DNA of 15,876 nucleotides from the NCBI GenBank assembly GCA_030452775.1, contig JAKDLQ010000022.1, positions 1-15,876 of the forward strand, given 5' to 3'. Under the pieces are notes generated by a model. That model was not told the DNA's origin. It worked only from the letters and a program-made list of their open reading frames with translations, and did no database searches. The DNA comes from Micrococcales bacterium (lineage in GTDB: Bacteria; Actinomycetota; Actinomycetes; Actinomycetales; Dermatophilaceae). A program made the position numbers and the translations under genes. Every line of letters begins with the position of its first letter. Position 1 is the stretch's first letter. Positions 1 through 7,186 of the stretch are shown one piece after another.

Positions 1-1
1 A

Positions 2-290
2 CGCCAACAACATCATCCCACGTGCTGCGTAGTCACTCCAGCAGAGCCGCACCCGACGGCACTCAGCGCGACCTGGGTGAGCAACTTCGTGGCCGAGACC
101 TCGGGATCGTTCAGACCCAACAGCCAGCGCATGAGCGATACCTGGATCGTGCAGCACCTGGTCGCACGGACACCGTTCTACGCACTGTTGGTCGCGGCTG
201 GTCTGGAGTCGACCGAGATGCTCGACCGACTGCCGAGGTTCGTCCCGGCACCCACCCAGGATGAGGTGCCCGCCGCTCTCCGTCAGGCGT
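2..290 (+). pseudogene. 3' remnant of a tyrosine recombinase-like (integrase) gene
   Basis: Frame 2 is open from the window edge. From about position 68 to 290 it reads as plausible protein (…TWVSNFVAETSG…, then DTWIVQHLVARTPFYALLVAAGLES). The pattern Arg…Trp-x(3)-His-Leu…Gly-Leu-x-Ser resembles the C-terminal part of tyrosine recombinases, where a conserved His region precedes the nucleophile helix. I recognise this by pattern only and see no catalytic tyrosine. Before about position 68 frame 2 is poor, while frame 3 reads ANNIIPRAA and then stops at 30-32, which suggests a further frameshift. After about 290 the frame turns into Arg/Ser/Pro-rich noise while frame 1 becomes protein-like. The remnant is therefore truncated or fused to the next pseudogene. 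Whether it is an integrase or just the N-terminal part of the neighbouring transposase-like gene is uncertain. Confidence 0.45.
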
Positions 291-1458
291 CGACACGACG
301 TTCATCCGTTCCGCAGCCAGCAAGGGAACCACCAGCAAGTCCGACATCTGCTCATCGGACCCGGAGGCGTACTGGTGTCGACGCGACGGGAACCACGCCG
401 GTAACGATCCGGCCACCCGCGCGAAGTCGAAGTACCAGCGCACCCGCGAGGCCATCGGCTGGGGTCGTGAACTCCACACGGCCGTCCCCTACGCGAACGA
501 GCCCGGAGAGCCCGCAGAAGTGCCGCCCATCGTCCTCGGGGTCGCCTTCGACAACCCCGGCCGCAACCTCCCAGCGAACGCGCTCACCATCGTCGATGCC
601 AACCTCGGCCACGGCCGTCCCGCTGGCACGCTCGTCACCGACCGCGCCTATCTGCCCCACGCCAAGGCAGAAGACCTCGCCCTCCCGCTCCGGGCACGTG
701 GCTACGACCTGGTGATGGACTACGACAACTCCGAGTCCATGCTCGACGCCCAGGCCTCCCATGAGGGCGCTCCGCTGATCGAGGGCACCTGGTATTGCCC
801 GTCCATGCCGCAACCGCTCCGGGACGCGAGCATTGACTACCTCCTCACCCCCGAGGGCGACCCGCGGCGGATCACCGACGACGAGTATCGGCAGCGGATC
901 GCACAGCGGGAGAGGTACCGGCTCCGCAACAAGGAGAAGCCCGACGCCGCGGGCTACACCCGGAAGGTGTGTACCGCAGCCGGTCCCAGCGCCACGGTGG
1001 TCTGTCCCCTCCAGGAGCAGCACCCGAAGGCAGCGGCGAGTCCGGGCTCACGCACATCCTGACGCTGAACCGCATCGACCCCGCGCCGAAGGTCTGCACC
1101 AACCAGTCGACACTGACCTTCGCACCGCAGGTCGGCGCGAAGTACGAGCAGGCCTACCCCTACCAGTCCAAGACCGGGCAGTTGCACTACATCCACGGCC
1201 GCCAGGCCGGACGGCCGGTTCCAGCCCGTCGACGACACCGAACGCCATCCCCGGCGCGGCTGGATCGCCACCCTGATCGCCGTCGTCGTGATGGTCGCGG
1301 CCACCAACGTCCGCAAGATCACCCGGTGGCTGCTCGACCGCCAAGGCGTGCCGACCATCGACGAGCGCCCACCGGCCAAGCGCAAGCTCCGCCGCGACCT
1401 CACCGACGGCTACCGCCTCGCCCCGGTCAACGACCCGCCCGCCGAGACCGCCTCCTGA
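283..1458 (+). pseudogene. Decayed DDE-transposase-like gene, multiple frameshifts and an internal deletion
   Basis: Protein-like sequence runs through three segments in changing frames. Frame 1 covers about 283-1020 (DTTFIR, DPEAYWCRRDGNHAG, WGRELHTAV, LGVAFDNPGR, VTDRAYLP, GYDLVMDYDNSES, EGTWYCPSMPQPL). Frame 3 covers about 1030-1200 (LTLNRIDPAPKVCTNQST, QVGAKYEQAYPYQS). Frame 1 resumes at about 1205 and runs to the TGA at 1456-1458 (RGWIATLIAVVVMVAATNVRK). The order matches, from memory, a family of long actinobacterial proteins with a DDE-transposase-like core. Intact relatives have a segment with a conserved Asn-Ser-x-Glu between the QAYPY part and the final hydrophobic helix; it is missing here, so an internal deletion beyond simple frameshifts is likely. 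The gene cannot make an active enzyme. I found no terminal inverted repeats. Confidence 0.6.
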
Positions 1459-1576
1459 CCCGACGCCGCCCTCGCCGGGCTCTCGGCATACCCGGACAGC
1501 CGAAATCGCTCCGAAACCGGCCGCCGAGACGCCCACGCAGCACCCAGAGCGCCTGATAACCGTCTCCGGAAGCCAC

Positions 1577-1608
1577 AGAGCCGCCTCCCAGACCTGGGAG
1601 GCGGCTCT
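1577..1608. terminator. Strong 14-bp hairpin, probable terminator downstream of tRNA-Leu
   Basis: Arms AGAGCCGCCTCCCA (1577-1590) and TGGGAGGCGGCTCT (1595-1608) pair perfectly around a GACC loop. The hairpin lies about 60 bp past the 3' end of the minus-strand tRNA gene and could end its transcript. It could also end plus-strand transcripts leaving the decayed mobile genes. Neither side has a real T-run, which is common for hairpin terminators in high-GC actinobacteria. Confidence 0.7.
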
Positions 1609-1625
1609 CTTCCGCTCTCGGGCGG

Positions 1626-1662
1626 CTACGACGCAAACGCCTTCCCGTCTACGACGCAAACG
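1626..1662. repeat. Direct repeat pair (14 bp) beside the tRNA 3' end
   Basis: The word CTACGACGCAAACG occurs at 1626-1639 and again at 1649-1662, 9 bp apart. The second copy ends 5 bp before the CCA end of the tRNA-Leu gene. The origin is unknown; a local duplication or the trace of an integration event next to the tRNA are both possible. Confidence 0.7.
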
Positions 1663-1667
1663 ACCCT

Positions 1668-1753
1668 TGGTGCGCGAGGGGGGATTTGAACCCCCACGCC
1701 CTTTCGGACACTGGCACCTGAAGCCAGCGCGTCTGCCGTTCCGCCACTCGCGC
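1668..1753 (-). tRNA. tRNA-Leu, anticodon CAG
   Basis: Read on the minus strand, the 86-nt gene has a perfect 7-bp acceptor stem (GCGCGAG with CTCGCGC), discriminator A and an encoded CCA. It has an anticodon stem CTGGC/GCCAG around the loop TTCAGGT (anticodon CAG at 1720-1718), a long variable arm typical of Leu tRNAs, and a T arm GGGGG-TTCAAAT-CCCCC. It decodes CUG, the main Leu codon in GC-rich genomes. As I recall, M. tuberculosis carries leuT beside fhaA, so the tRNA would be an ancestral neighbour of the kinase cluster. Its 3' end faces the decayed recombinase and transposase region, the orientation expected for integration at a tRNA 3' end. Confidence 0.97.
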
Positions 1754-1879
1754 AGTGACAAGCAGACAGTGTGGTGCATGTCCGGGCCGAACGCCAAACC
1801 ACCAACCGCCGCCACACCACGAGCCGACAGCGCACCACACCGCACCCTCAAGACCGTCAGCCCACCGTAACCCGACGCC

Positions 1880-3565
1880 TCACGAGGGCGCCGGCCGCGC
1901 AGCGGCGGCGCCGACCTGCTCGGTCGCCCCCGTGTCCTCGTCCTCGTGCCGTCTCCCGCTGCCGAGCGACAGGGTGGCGAGCAGGCCGAGGACGAGGAAC
2001 CCGGCCGCGGTGAAAGCGGCATACCGTGTCGCATCGGAGAAGGTCTGCTTGGCGACGGGGGCGATCGGCGCCGTCTGCGGGTCGCGCGCGAGGCCGGGAA
2101 TCGCGCCGCCAGCGCTGTCGACGACCGCGTCGACGACGTGCGTGCGGACCGCCGCCGGGACACCCCGCTGCTGCAGCCCGTTGTCGAGAGCGGCGCCGGC
2201 ACCGACGAACAGGACCGTCCCGAGGACGGCGATGCCGAGGGCCGATCCGATCTGGCGGGAGGTGCTCTGGATCCCCGATCCTTCACCGCTGCGCTGGATC
2301 GGGACGTCGACGAGGACCACGCCGGTCAGCTGCGCGGTGGCGAGCCCGACGCCGAGGCCGTAGACGAAGAGCGGCGGCGCGATCGCGTACCACGCTGTCG
2401 CGGGTCCGATGACCAGACCGAGCCCGGCCACCCCGACGATCTCGGCGACGATGCCCATCCGGACGAGCGAGGAGGGCTCGAGCCGGTCGCTCACGGCGGC
2501 GGACAGCCCACTCGCCGCGAAGGACCCCACGGCCAGGGCGAGCAGGACCAGGCCGGTCTGGAAGGCGGTGTAGCCAAGGACGTTCTGTAGCCAGAGCGGC
2601 AGCGACAGGATGATGCCGAACTCCCCGAGGCTGACGATGAGCGCGGCGAAGTTGCCGTTGCGAAACGACGGGATCGCGAACAGGTCGAAGCGAATGAGCG
2701 TCGGCTTGTCGCGCGCCGTGCGCCGCAGCGTCCGGACGACGAAGACGGCGCCACCGATGAGTGCGATGGCGAAGGCGATCGGGATGGGGGACAGGGACAG
2801 CGGCCAGTCCCAGTCGAGCACGGTGAGGTCTCGCACGCTTCGCCACCAGCCGTAGGTGCGGCCCTCGATGAGCCCGAAGGCGAGCGCCGCGAAGGTGATG
2901 GCGGACAGCAGCGCGCCGACGACGTCGATGCGGCCGCGACCCTCCGACCGCGACTCGTCGACGAAGAGGAGCACGCCCCCGACGATGAGCAACCCGATCG
3001 GCAGGTTGACCCCGAACGCCCAGCGCCAGGAGAACGCCGTCGTGAGCCAGCCGCCGAGGAGCGGCCCGAGCGCGACCATGCCCCCGATCGTCGAGCCCCA
3101 CACGGCGAAGGCGATGCCCCGGTCCCGGCCGGTGAAGCCGGCATTGATGAGCGACAGGGTCGTCGGCAGGATCATCGCCCCGCCGAAGCCCTGGATGACC
3201 CGGGCCCCGATCAGGGCCGATCCGGAGTCGACGGTCGCCGCGAGCACCGAGGCGAGGACGAACACCGCGACCCCGATGAGCAGCATCCGACGGCGCCCGA
3301 TGCGGTCCGCGACGATCCCCCAGATGAGCAGGGTCGCGGCGAAGACGAGCGTGTAGGACTCCTGGACCCACTGGACCTGGGAGGAGGTCAGCCCGATGTC
3401 GTCGACGATGTACGGAATGGCGACATTGACGATCGTCGAGTCGACGATGATGAGAGCGACGGCGACACTGATGGCGACGAGGCCGAACCACCGTCGGCGG
3501 GCCCCTGGGTGCGACGGGCCGGCCGACGCGTGCTTTGGCGCGTATGAGCTCCGGGCTCCCCGCAC
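1880..3565 (-). CDS. MFS drug efflux transporter, DHA2 (EmrB/QacA) type
   Basis: A probable proton-driven exporter of drugs or other amphipathic compounds in the cytoplasmic membrane, about 561 aa. The N-terminal helix carries the IVDSTIVNVAIP motif typical of 14-helix DHA2 transporters. The loop after helix 2 has motif A (VADRIGRRRM) and helix 5 has motif C (GMVALGPLLGGWL). The remaining sequence fits 14 membrane segments followed by a short charged tail. I place the start at the GTG 3565-3563, because AAGGAG lies 7 nt before it. The ATG 13 codons upstream (3604) has no comparable site. The divergent MarR gene starts 29 bp beyond that ATG, so the transporter is probably the MarR target. The substrate cannot be told from sequence. 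Confidence 0.93.
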   Translation of the reverse strand: MRGARSSYAPKHASAGPSHPGARRRWFGLVAISVAVALIIVDSTIVNVAIPYIVDDIGLTSSQVQWVQESYTLVFAATLLIWGIVADRIGRRRMLLIGVAVFVLASVLAATVDSGSALIGARVIQGFGGAMILPTTLSLINAGFTGRDRGIAFAVWGSTIGGMVALGPLLGGWLTTAFSWRWAFGVNLPIGLLIVGGVLLFVDESRSEGRGRIDVVGALLSAITFAALAFGLIEGRTYGWWRSVRDLTVLDWDWPLSLSPIPIAFAIALIGGAVFVVRTLRRTARDKPTLIRFDLFAIPSFRNGNFAALIVSLGEFGIILSLPLWLQNVLGYTAFQTGLVLLALAVGSFAASGLSAAVSDRLEPSSLVRMGIVAEIVGVAGLGLVIGPATAWYAIAPPLFVYGLGVGLATAQLTGVVLVDVPIQRSGEGSGIQSTSRQIGSALGIAVLGTVLFVGAGAALDNGLQQRGVPAAVRTHVVDAVVDSAGGAIPGLARDPQTAPIAPVAKQTFSDATRYAAFTAAGFLVLGLLATLSLGSGRRHEDEDTGATEQVGAAAARPAPS

Positions 3566-3572
3566 GATCAAA

Positions 3573-3578
3573 CTCCTT
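3573..3578 (-). promoter_or_regulatory. Ribosome binding site that sets the MFS start
   Basis: Minus-strand AAGGAG sits 7 nt before the GTG at 3565-3563. It lies inside the coding stretch if the upstream ATG at 3604 were used, so it argues for the shorter transporter. Confidence 0.75.
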
Positions 3579-3582
3579 CGAA

Positions 3583-3632
3583 CGTCCAACATTTCGATGT
3601 CCATAACATATAAGTCCTAGTAGAATACGACC
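3583..3632 (+). promoter_or_regulatory. Divergent MFS/marR control region with a leaderless marR -10 box
   Basis: TAGAAT at 3621-3626 fits the actinobacterial -10 pattern TANNNT. It is followed by exactly 6 nt and then the marR ATG at 3633, the spacing expected when transcription starts at the A of the ATG. There is no Shine-Dalgarno sequence before marR. The word GTCCA recurs close by (GTCCAACAT at 3584-3592, GTCCATAACAT at 3599-3609) and could be part of an operator. The segment is clearly AT-richer than its surroundings. Self-control by the MarR protein is inference. Confidence 0.55.
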
Positions 3633-4208
3633 ATGCCCAGTCCGTCAAGCGCCCCCGATCGCGCCGCCGATGATCCCCCCACGCGTCGCTCCACCTCTCT
3701 CTCCACCCCTCGCGTCGCCCTGGGCACCTCGACGCACGCGCCCGAGACCCGCGCCCTTCGCGCCCTCGGCAGCGCGAACGTGGACGCCTCGGCGGCCCTG
3801 GCCCGCCGGCTCGAGATGAACCCGACGGACTTCGCCGCCATGAGCCACATCGCGTATGCCGCCGAGCCGCTCGGCCCGCGAGAGCTCAGCTCCCGTCTCG
3901 GGATCACCCCCGGCGCGATGACGGACGTCGTCGACCGGCTCGAGGCGGCCGGGCACCTGCTGCGAGAGCGTGACACCGCCGACCGCCGCCGGGTGCGGCT
4001 GCTGGCGACGGAGGCCGCCAACGTCGAGGTCCACGCTCACCTGCGCGAGCTGCTCGATGGCCTCGACGCGATCACGACGGAGTTCACCTCCGAGGAACGC
4101 GCCGCCATCCAGCGCTTCCTCGCCGAGGCGACCCGCGCCTACCGCCGGTTCGCGCAGGCCACCGGCCCGGCCGAGCATCCGGACCGAGGAGCTCCCGGAC
4201 CCAGCTGA
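3633..4208 (+). CDS. MarR-family transcriptional regulator
   Basis: This 191-aa protein has a winged helix-turn-helix core at about residues 80-127: LGPRELSSRLGITPGAMTDV is the DNA-reading helix pair and RERDTADRRRVRLLAT is the wing with the family's basic Asp-Arg-Arg signature. Flanking helices (about 45-75 and 130-175) would form the dimer interface. The first 35 residues are Pro/Arg/Thr-rich and probably disordered. The ATG at 3633 follows a -10 box at leaderless spacing, which supports this start. The gene is divergent from the MFS exporter, so it most likely represses that gene until a ligand binds. The ligand is unknown. Confidence 0.92.
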   Translation: MPSPSSAPDRAADDPPTRRSTSLSTPRVALGTSTHAPETRALRALGSANVDASAALARRLEMNPTDFAAMSHIAYAAEPLGPRELSSRLGITPGAMTDVVDRLEAAGHLLRERDTADRRRVRLLATEAANVEVHAHLRELLDGLDAITTEFTSEERAAIQRFLAEATRAYRRFAQATGPAEHPDRGAPGPS

Positions 4209-4224
4209 GCGGCGCCCCGCTCAG
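4205..4224. terminator. Bidirectional hairpin spanning both convergent stop codons
   Basis: CTGAGCGG (4205-4212) and CCGCTCAG (4217-4224) pair perfectly around CGCC. The marR stop TGA (4206-4208) lies in the left arm and the parA-like stop TGA (4223-4221, minus) lies symmetrically in the right arm. One short element probably ends both transcripts. There is no T-run. Confidence 0.6.
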
Positions 4225-5588
4225 AGCCCGTCGACGACGACGGCGGTCATCTCCAGGCACGCCTCGTCGGTGCGCCTCGCGACCTTGAGAGGGTCGATAC
4301 GCAGGCCAGGGGTCAGCATCGGGTCGAAGGGGATCTCGACGACCGCGCGCACCCACTGCTCGAAGTGCTCCCGCGTGTGCACGCCCGTGCTGAGGTCCCC
4401 GCGCGGGGAGGTGTGCGAGATGACGCAGACGGCATTGCGCACGAGATCCTCGCGGCCCATCGCGACGAGCGAGTCGAGGTTCTTGGCGGCGACGACCGAC
4501 GTGTCGTCCTTGAGCGAGGTGGCGAACACGAGCAGGTCCGCCTGCGCCGCGGCCGCGAGCCAGTTGGGGGCCAGCCGGTTGTTCCCGGTGTCGATGAGGA
4601 TCATCCGGTAGAAGCGCGACAGCTGCCGGTGCAGTGTGTCGAACTCGTCCTCACCGATGATCCGCATCGCCTCGTCGTCGTCGGCCGAGGCGAGCACGTC
4701 GAAGTTGAGCCCGCGCTGCTCACGCACCCAGTGCTGCAGCTCGGCCGGCCCGGCGAGCGGGTTCTGCGCGATCTGCGGCAGCGCGCCGAGCAGGTCGACG
4801 ACGGTGCGGTGATGCGGCTGTGACGGCGAGCGCATGCCGAGGGTGCCCTCGGTCTCGTTGTTGTCCCAGGCGAGGACCGAGCCGGAGCGGTGGCGGGCGA
4901 GGTAGCTGGCCAGCATCAGCGTGACGAGCGTCTTGCCGCCGCCGCCCTTGGTATTGATCACCATGACCGTCTTGCGCCCGTCGAGGGGCCGCGCGATCCG
5001 CTCGACGCGCTCCCGCTCCGTCCGCTCGGCCAGGCTCGGGCCGAGCCCGAACGCCCGGCGCCACCCGCTCGTCGCCCCCGTGCGCCGCCGCTCACCCCTG
5101 ACGCGCGCGCTGATGAGGGACTCGGCGCTGGGCCCACGGGCATCACCGGGCTCGCCGGCACGTTCGATGCCGTATGCCGCCGTCCCGTATGCCGCCGTGC
5201 CGCCTTCCCCGGTCCCGCCGCGGTCGTCCATGGCGAGGGTCTCGGCTGGAGCGTCCGAGGCGAGGGTCTCGGCTGGAGCGTCCGAGGCGAGGATCTCGGA
5301 CGGCGAGTCGGCGTCGAACTCGCCCGGCTGACCGGGGTCGCCTGCGTCGGGGGTGAGCTCTGCGGCATACGGGTCATCGACCACGTCTGCGGCATCCTCG
5401 GCCCACTCACGGACGCTCCATGAAGAGGCTCGCGGCTCGCTCGCAGGGACGGGGACGGGCAGCTCGAATCCACGAGGAATCACGACGTTGTGCGGGTAGC
5501 CGGGCAGGCCCGAGTCCTTGGGCACGCGGTCCCTCTCGCGATCCGCCACACGGTCCCTCTCGCGGTCCTCGGTGTCGTCCGCACTCAT
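4221..5588 (-). CDS. ParA/MinD-like ATPase with long disordered N-terminal region
   Basis: A 455-aa protein. Residues 1 to about 190 are acidic and Ala/Gly/Asp-rich with tandem repeats (SDAPAETLA; GTAAYGTAAYG). A GWRRAFGLGPSLAERTERER segment then leads into a P-loop domain. The deviant Walker A motif is K214-GGGGK-T220, the segment after it holds WDNNETEGTLG, and Walker B is MILID with D333. This fits the ParA/MinD ATPases that dimerise on ATP and position cargo. The Arg-rich pre-domain recalls the MinD-like ATPases of actinobacterial type VII secretion loci (EspI-like), but no secretion genes are nearby. There is no ParB or MinC-like partner in the window, so it is not clearly a chromosome-partition gene. 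GAGGAG at 5598-5603 (minus) supports the ATG at 5588. The cargo is unknown. Confidence 0.85.
   Translation of the reverse strand: MSADDTEDRERDRVADRERDRVPKDSGLPGYPHNVVIPRGFELPVPVPASEPRASSWSVREWAEDAADVVDDPYAAELTPDAGDPGQPGEFDADSPSEILASDAPAETLASDAPAETLAMDDRGGTGEGGTAAYGTAAYGIERAGEPGDARGPSAESLISARVRGERRRTGATSGWRRAFGLGPSLAERTERERVERIARPLDGRKTVMVINTKGGGGKTLVTLMLASYLARHRSGSVLAWDNNETEGTLGMRSPSQPHHRTVVDLLGALPQIAQNPLAGPAELQHWVREQRGLNFDVLASADDDEAMRIIGEDEFDTLHRQLSRFYRMILIDTGNNRLAPNWLAAAAQADLLVFATSLKDDTSVVAAKNLDSLVAMGREDLVRNAVCVISHTSPRGDLSTGVHTREHFEQWVRAVVEIPFDPMLTPGLRIDPLKVARRTDEACLEMTAVVVDGL
5233..5299. repeat. 27-bp tandem repeat inside the ParA-like gene
   Basis: Two identical 27-bp units (5233-5259, 5260-5286) are followed by a diverging third (5287-5299). 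The period is 9 codons and encodes the acidic unit SDAPAETLA in the disordered N-terminal region. A second short repeat (GCATACGG-based, 5172-5193) encodes GTAAYG twice. Units in codon multiples can change in number by slippage without breaking the frame. Confidence 0.9.
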
Positions 5589-5769
5589 CGAGGTCTTCTC
5601 CTCATCGCTGCAGGTCGCCCCGGCCGGGCAACAGTAAACTCAGACCTCGCGAAATCGTCTCATCTTCGCGGGCCTCGACAAACCCGTCCGGTGCGGGCAG
5701 GGTCCGTGATGGGTCCGCTGCGGCTGCGACCGATACGATGAAGCGCCCCAGGATGAGGAGGAGTCGCGC
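5589..5769 (+). promoter_or_regulatory. Divergent intergenic region upstream of the fhaA operon
   Basis: This 181-bp gap lies between the ParA-like gene and fhaA and should hold the promoter of the six-gene kinase operon. TACGAT at 5734-5739 fits the TANNNT -10 pattern, about 30 bp before the fhaA start, but no convincing -35 box precedes it. TAAACT at 5635-5640 is a second candidate. AGGAGGAG at 5756-5763, 6 nt before GTG, is a strong ribosome binding site for fhaA. Confidence 0.4.
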
Positions 5770-6549
5770 GTGGGATTCATCAACCGGGTCGAGCACGGGC
5801 TCGCCAAGGCTGTCCACGGTGCCTTCGCCAAGGCCTTCAGGTCCGAGGTCCAGCCGGTGGAGATCGCCTCTGCGATCCGCCGCGCCATGGACGACAAGGC
5901 AGCCCTGCTCGGTCACGGCCGGGCCATGGTGCCCAACCTCTACACCATCGAGCTGAGCGAGACCGACTACGCGAGGCTCGGCGACTTCGAGGACGACCTC
6001 GACGAGGACCTCATCGCCTCGGCTCAGGAGCACGCGGACTCGCAGGGGTATCAACCCGGGGGACCGCTCGAGGTGCACCTCATCGAGGGTGAGGGCCTGG
6101 AGACGGGCGTCTTCCGCGTCCGTCCTGCCACCGCCAAGCGCGCCGACGCCCACCGTCACGAGACCGTCCGCGCACCGGCGCCCCGCTCGACACCCTCGAG
6201 CACCGCCGTCGAAGAGCGGCTCGCCTCACAGCGTCCGGCCAGGCCCACCCCGGCCGCGCGACCCTGGCTCGAGATCGGTGGCGACCGCTACCCGTTGCTC
6301 GCCAGCCTCACGACGCTGGGGCGCGACGAGAGCGCCGACATCGTCCTCGAGGACCCGGGCGTGTCGCGTCAGCACAGTGAGATCCGGGTGACCAACGACG
6401 GCCCGCACCTGCTCACCTCCATCCGCGACCTCAACTCGACCAACGGCACCTTCGTCAACGGGGACCGCATCACGAGCCAGCGCCTCCAGGACGGTGACCG
6501 GATCACGATCGGGCGCACCTCTGCGACCTTCCGTGCCGGCCGGTGGTGA
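5770..6549 (+). CDS. fhaA: FhaA, DUF3662 plus FHA-domain protein
   Basis: This 259-aa cytoplasmic adaptor begins with the FhaA-type DUF3662 domain (MGFINRVEHGLAKAVHGAF…, to about residue 120). A Pro/Ala-rich linker follows, then a C-terminal FHA domain. The FHA signature is complete: LGRDES near residue 182, SRQHSEIR near 198 and STNGTFVNG near 222; the Arg, Ser and Asn of these motifs bind phosphothreonine. In mycobacteria FhaA is a PknB substrate and binds phosphorylated MviN/MurJ-type protein, tying kinase signalling to wall-precursor transport; the same role is inferred here. It is shorter than the mycobacterial protein, mainly in the linker. The GTG start has AGGAGGAG 6 nt upstream. It is the first gene of the operon, and fhaB follows after 3 nt. 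Confidence 0.95.
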   Translation: MGFINRVEHGLAKAVHGAFAKAFRSEVQPVEIASAIRRAMDDKAALLGHGRAMVPNLYTIELSETDYARLGDFEDDLDEDLIASAQEHADSQGYQPGGPLEVHLIEGEGLETGVFRVRPATAKRADAHRHETVRAPAPRSTPSSTAVEERLASQRPARPTPAARPWLEIGGDRYPLLASLTTLGRDESADIVLEDPGVSRQHSEIRVTNDGPHLLTSIRDLNSTNGTFVNGDRITSQRLQDGDRITIGRTSATFRAGRW

Positions 6550-6552
6550 CGG

Positions 6553-7182
6553 ATGAGTGAACTCACGCTGACCCTGCTGCGGCTGGGCCTGCTCGCCCTG
6601 TTGTGGGTCTTCATCTTCAGCATCGTCGGGGTGCTGCGCACCGACATCTACGGCACCCAGGTGTCGCGCCGGTCGCAACGCAAGTCCCGCAAGCGTGAGG
6701 AGAAGTCGAAGGCGAAGGCCGCCAAGGCACGGGAGAAGGCGGCCGCGTCCGCACGCGGTATCCCCGTGGGCGTCGCAGCCGCCGGCGCCGCCGGATCCGC
6801 GGCGGCGGGATCTGCGGGGTCCGGGGCGGCATCTTCTCCGGCACCGTCGCCGCCGGGCCGCGGTCGGGACCGGGGATCCCCCACCGCGCTTGTCGTGACC
6901 GAAGGCCCGCTGACCGGCACCTCCCTGCCGCTGCGAGGTCCCGGTATCCTCATCGGCCGCAACCCCGAGTGCGCTCTCGTCCTTGACGACGACTACGCCT
7001 CCGGCCGGCACTGCCGCATCTATCAGGGGGGCACCAGCTGGATGGTCGAGGACCTCGGGTCGACCAACGGCACCTTCATCGGGCGTGACGCACACAGCCG
7101 GGACCGGCTGACGACCCCGCGCCCGGTCGAGGTGGGCACCGTCCTGCGGATCGGCCGGACCGTGCTCGAGCTGCGGGACTGA
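6553..7182 (+). CDS. fhaB: FhaB, membrane-anchored FHA-domain protein
   Basis: This 209-aa protein has one N-terminal membrane helix (about residues 5-26, LLRLGLLALLWVFIFSIVGV). A strongly basic Lys/Arg stretch (about 38-65) and an Ala/Gly/Pro-rich linker come next, followed by a C-terminal FHA domain (about 110-205) with IGRNPEC near 133, SGRHCRIY near 149 and STNGTF near 169. FhaB (FipA in mycobacteria) is reported to bind FtsZ and division partners in a phosphothreonine-dependent way. The ATG at 6553 lies 3 nt after the fhaA stop and the downstream pstP start is 4 nt away, so translation is probably coupled. Confidence 0.93.
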   Translation: MSELTLTLLRLGLLALLWVFIFSIVGVLRTDIYGTQVSRRSQRKSRKREEKSKAKAAKAREKAAASARGIPVGVAAAGAAGSAAAGSAGSGAASSPAPSPPGRGRDRGSPTALVVTEGPLTGTSLPLRGPGILIGRNPECALVLDDDYASGRHCRIYQGGTSWMVEDLGSTNGTFIGRDAHSRDRLTTPRPVEVGTVLRIGRTVLELRD

Positions 7183-7186
7183 GCCG

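Noticed and set aside
1048..2286. Minus-strand ORF of 412 codons crossing the tRNA and the 3' end of the MFS gene
   Set aside because: It runs through a complete tRNA gene and the decayed mobile sequence, with low-complexity Ser/Arg/Pro composition and no domain.
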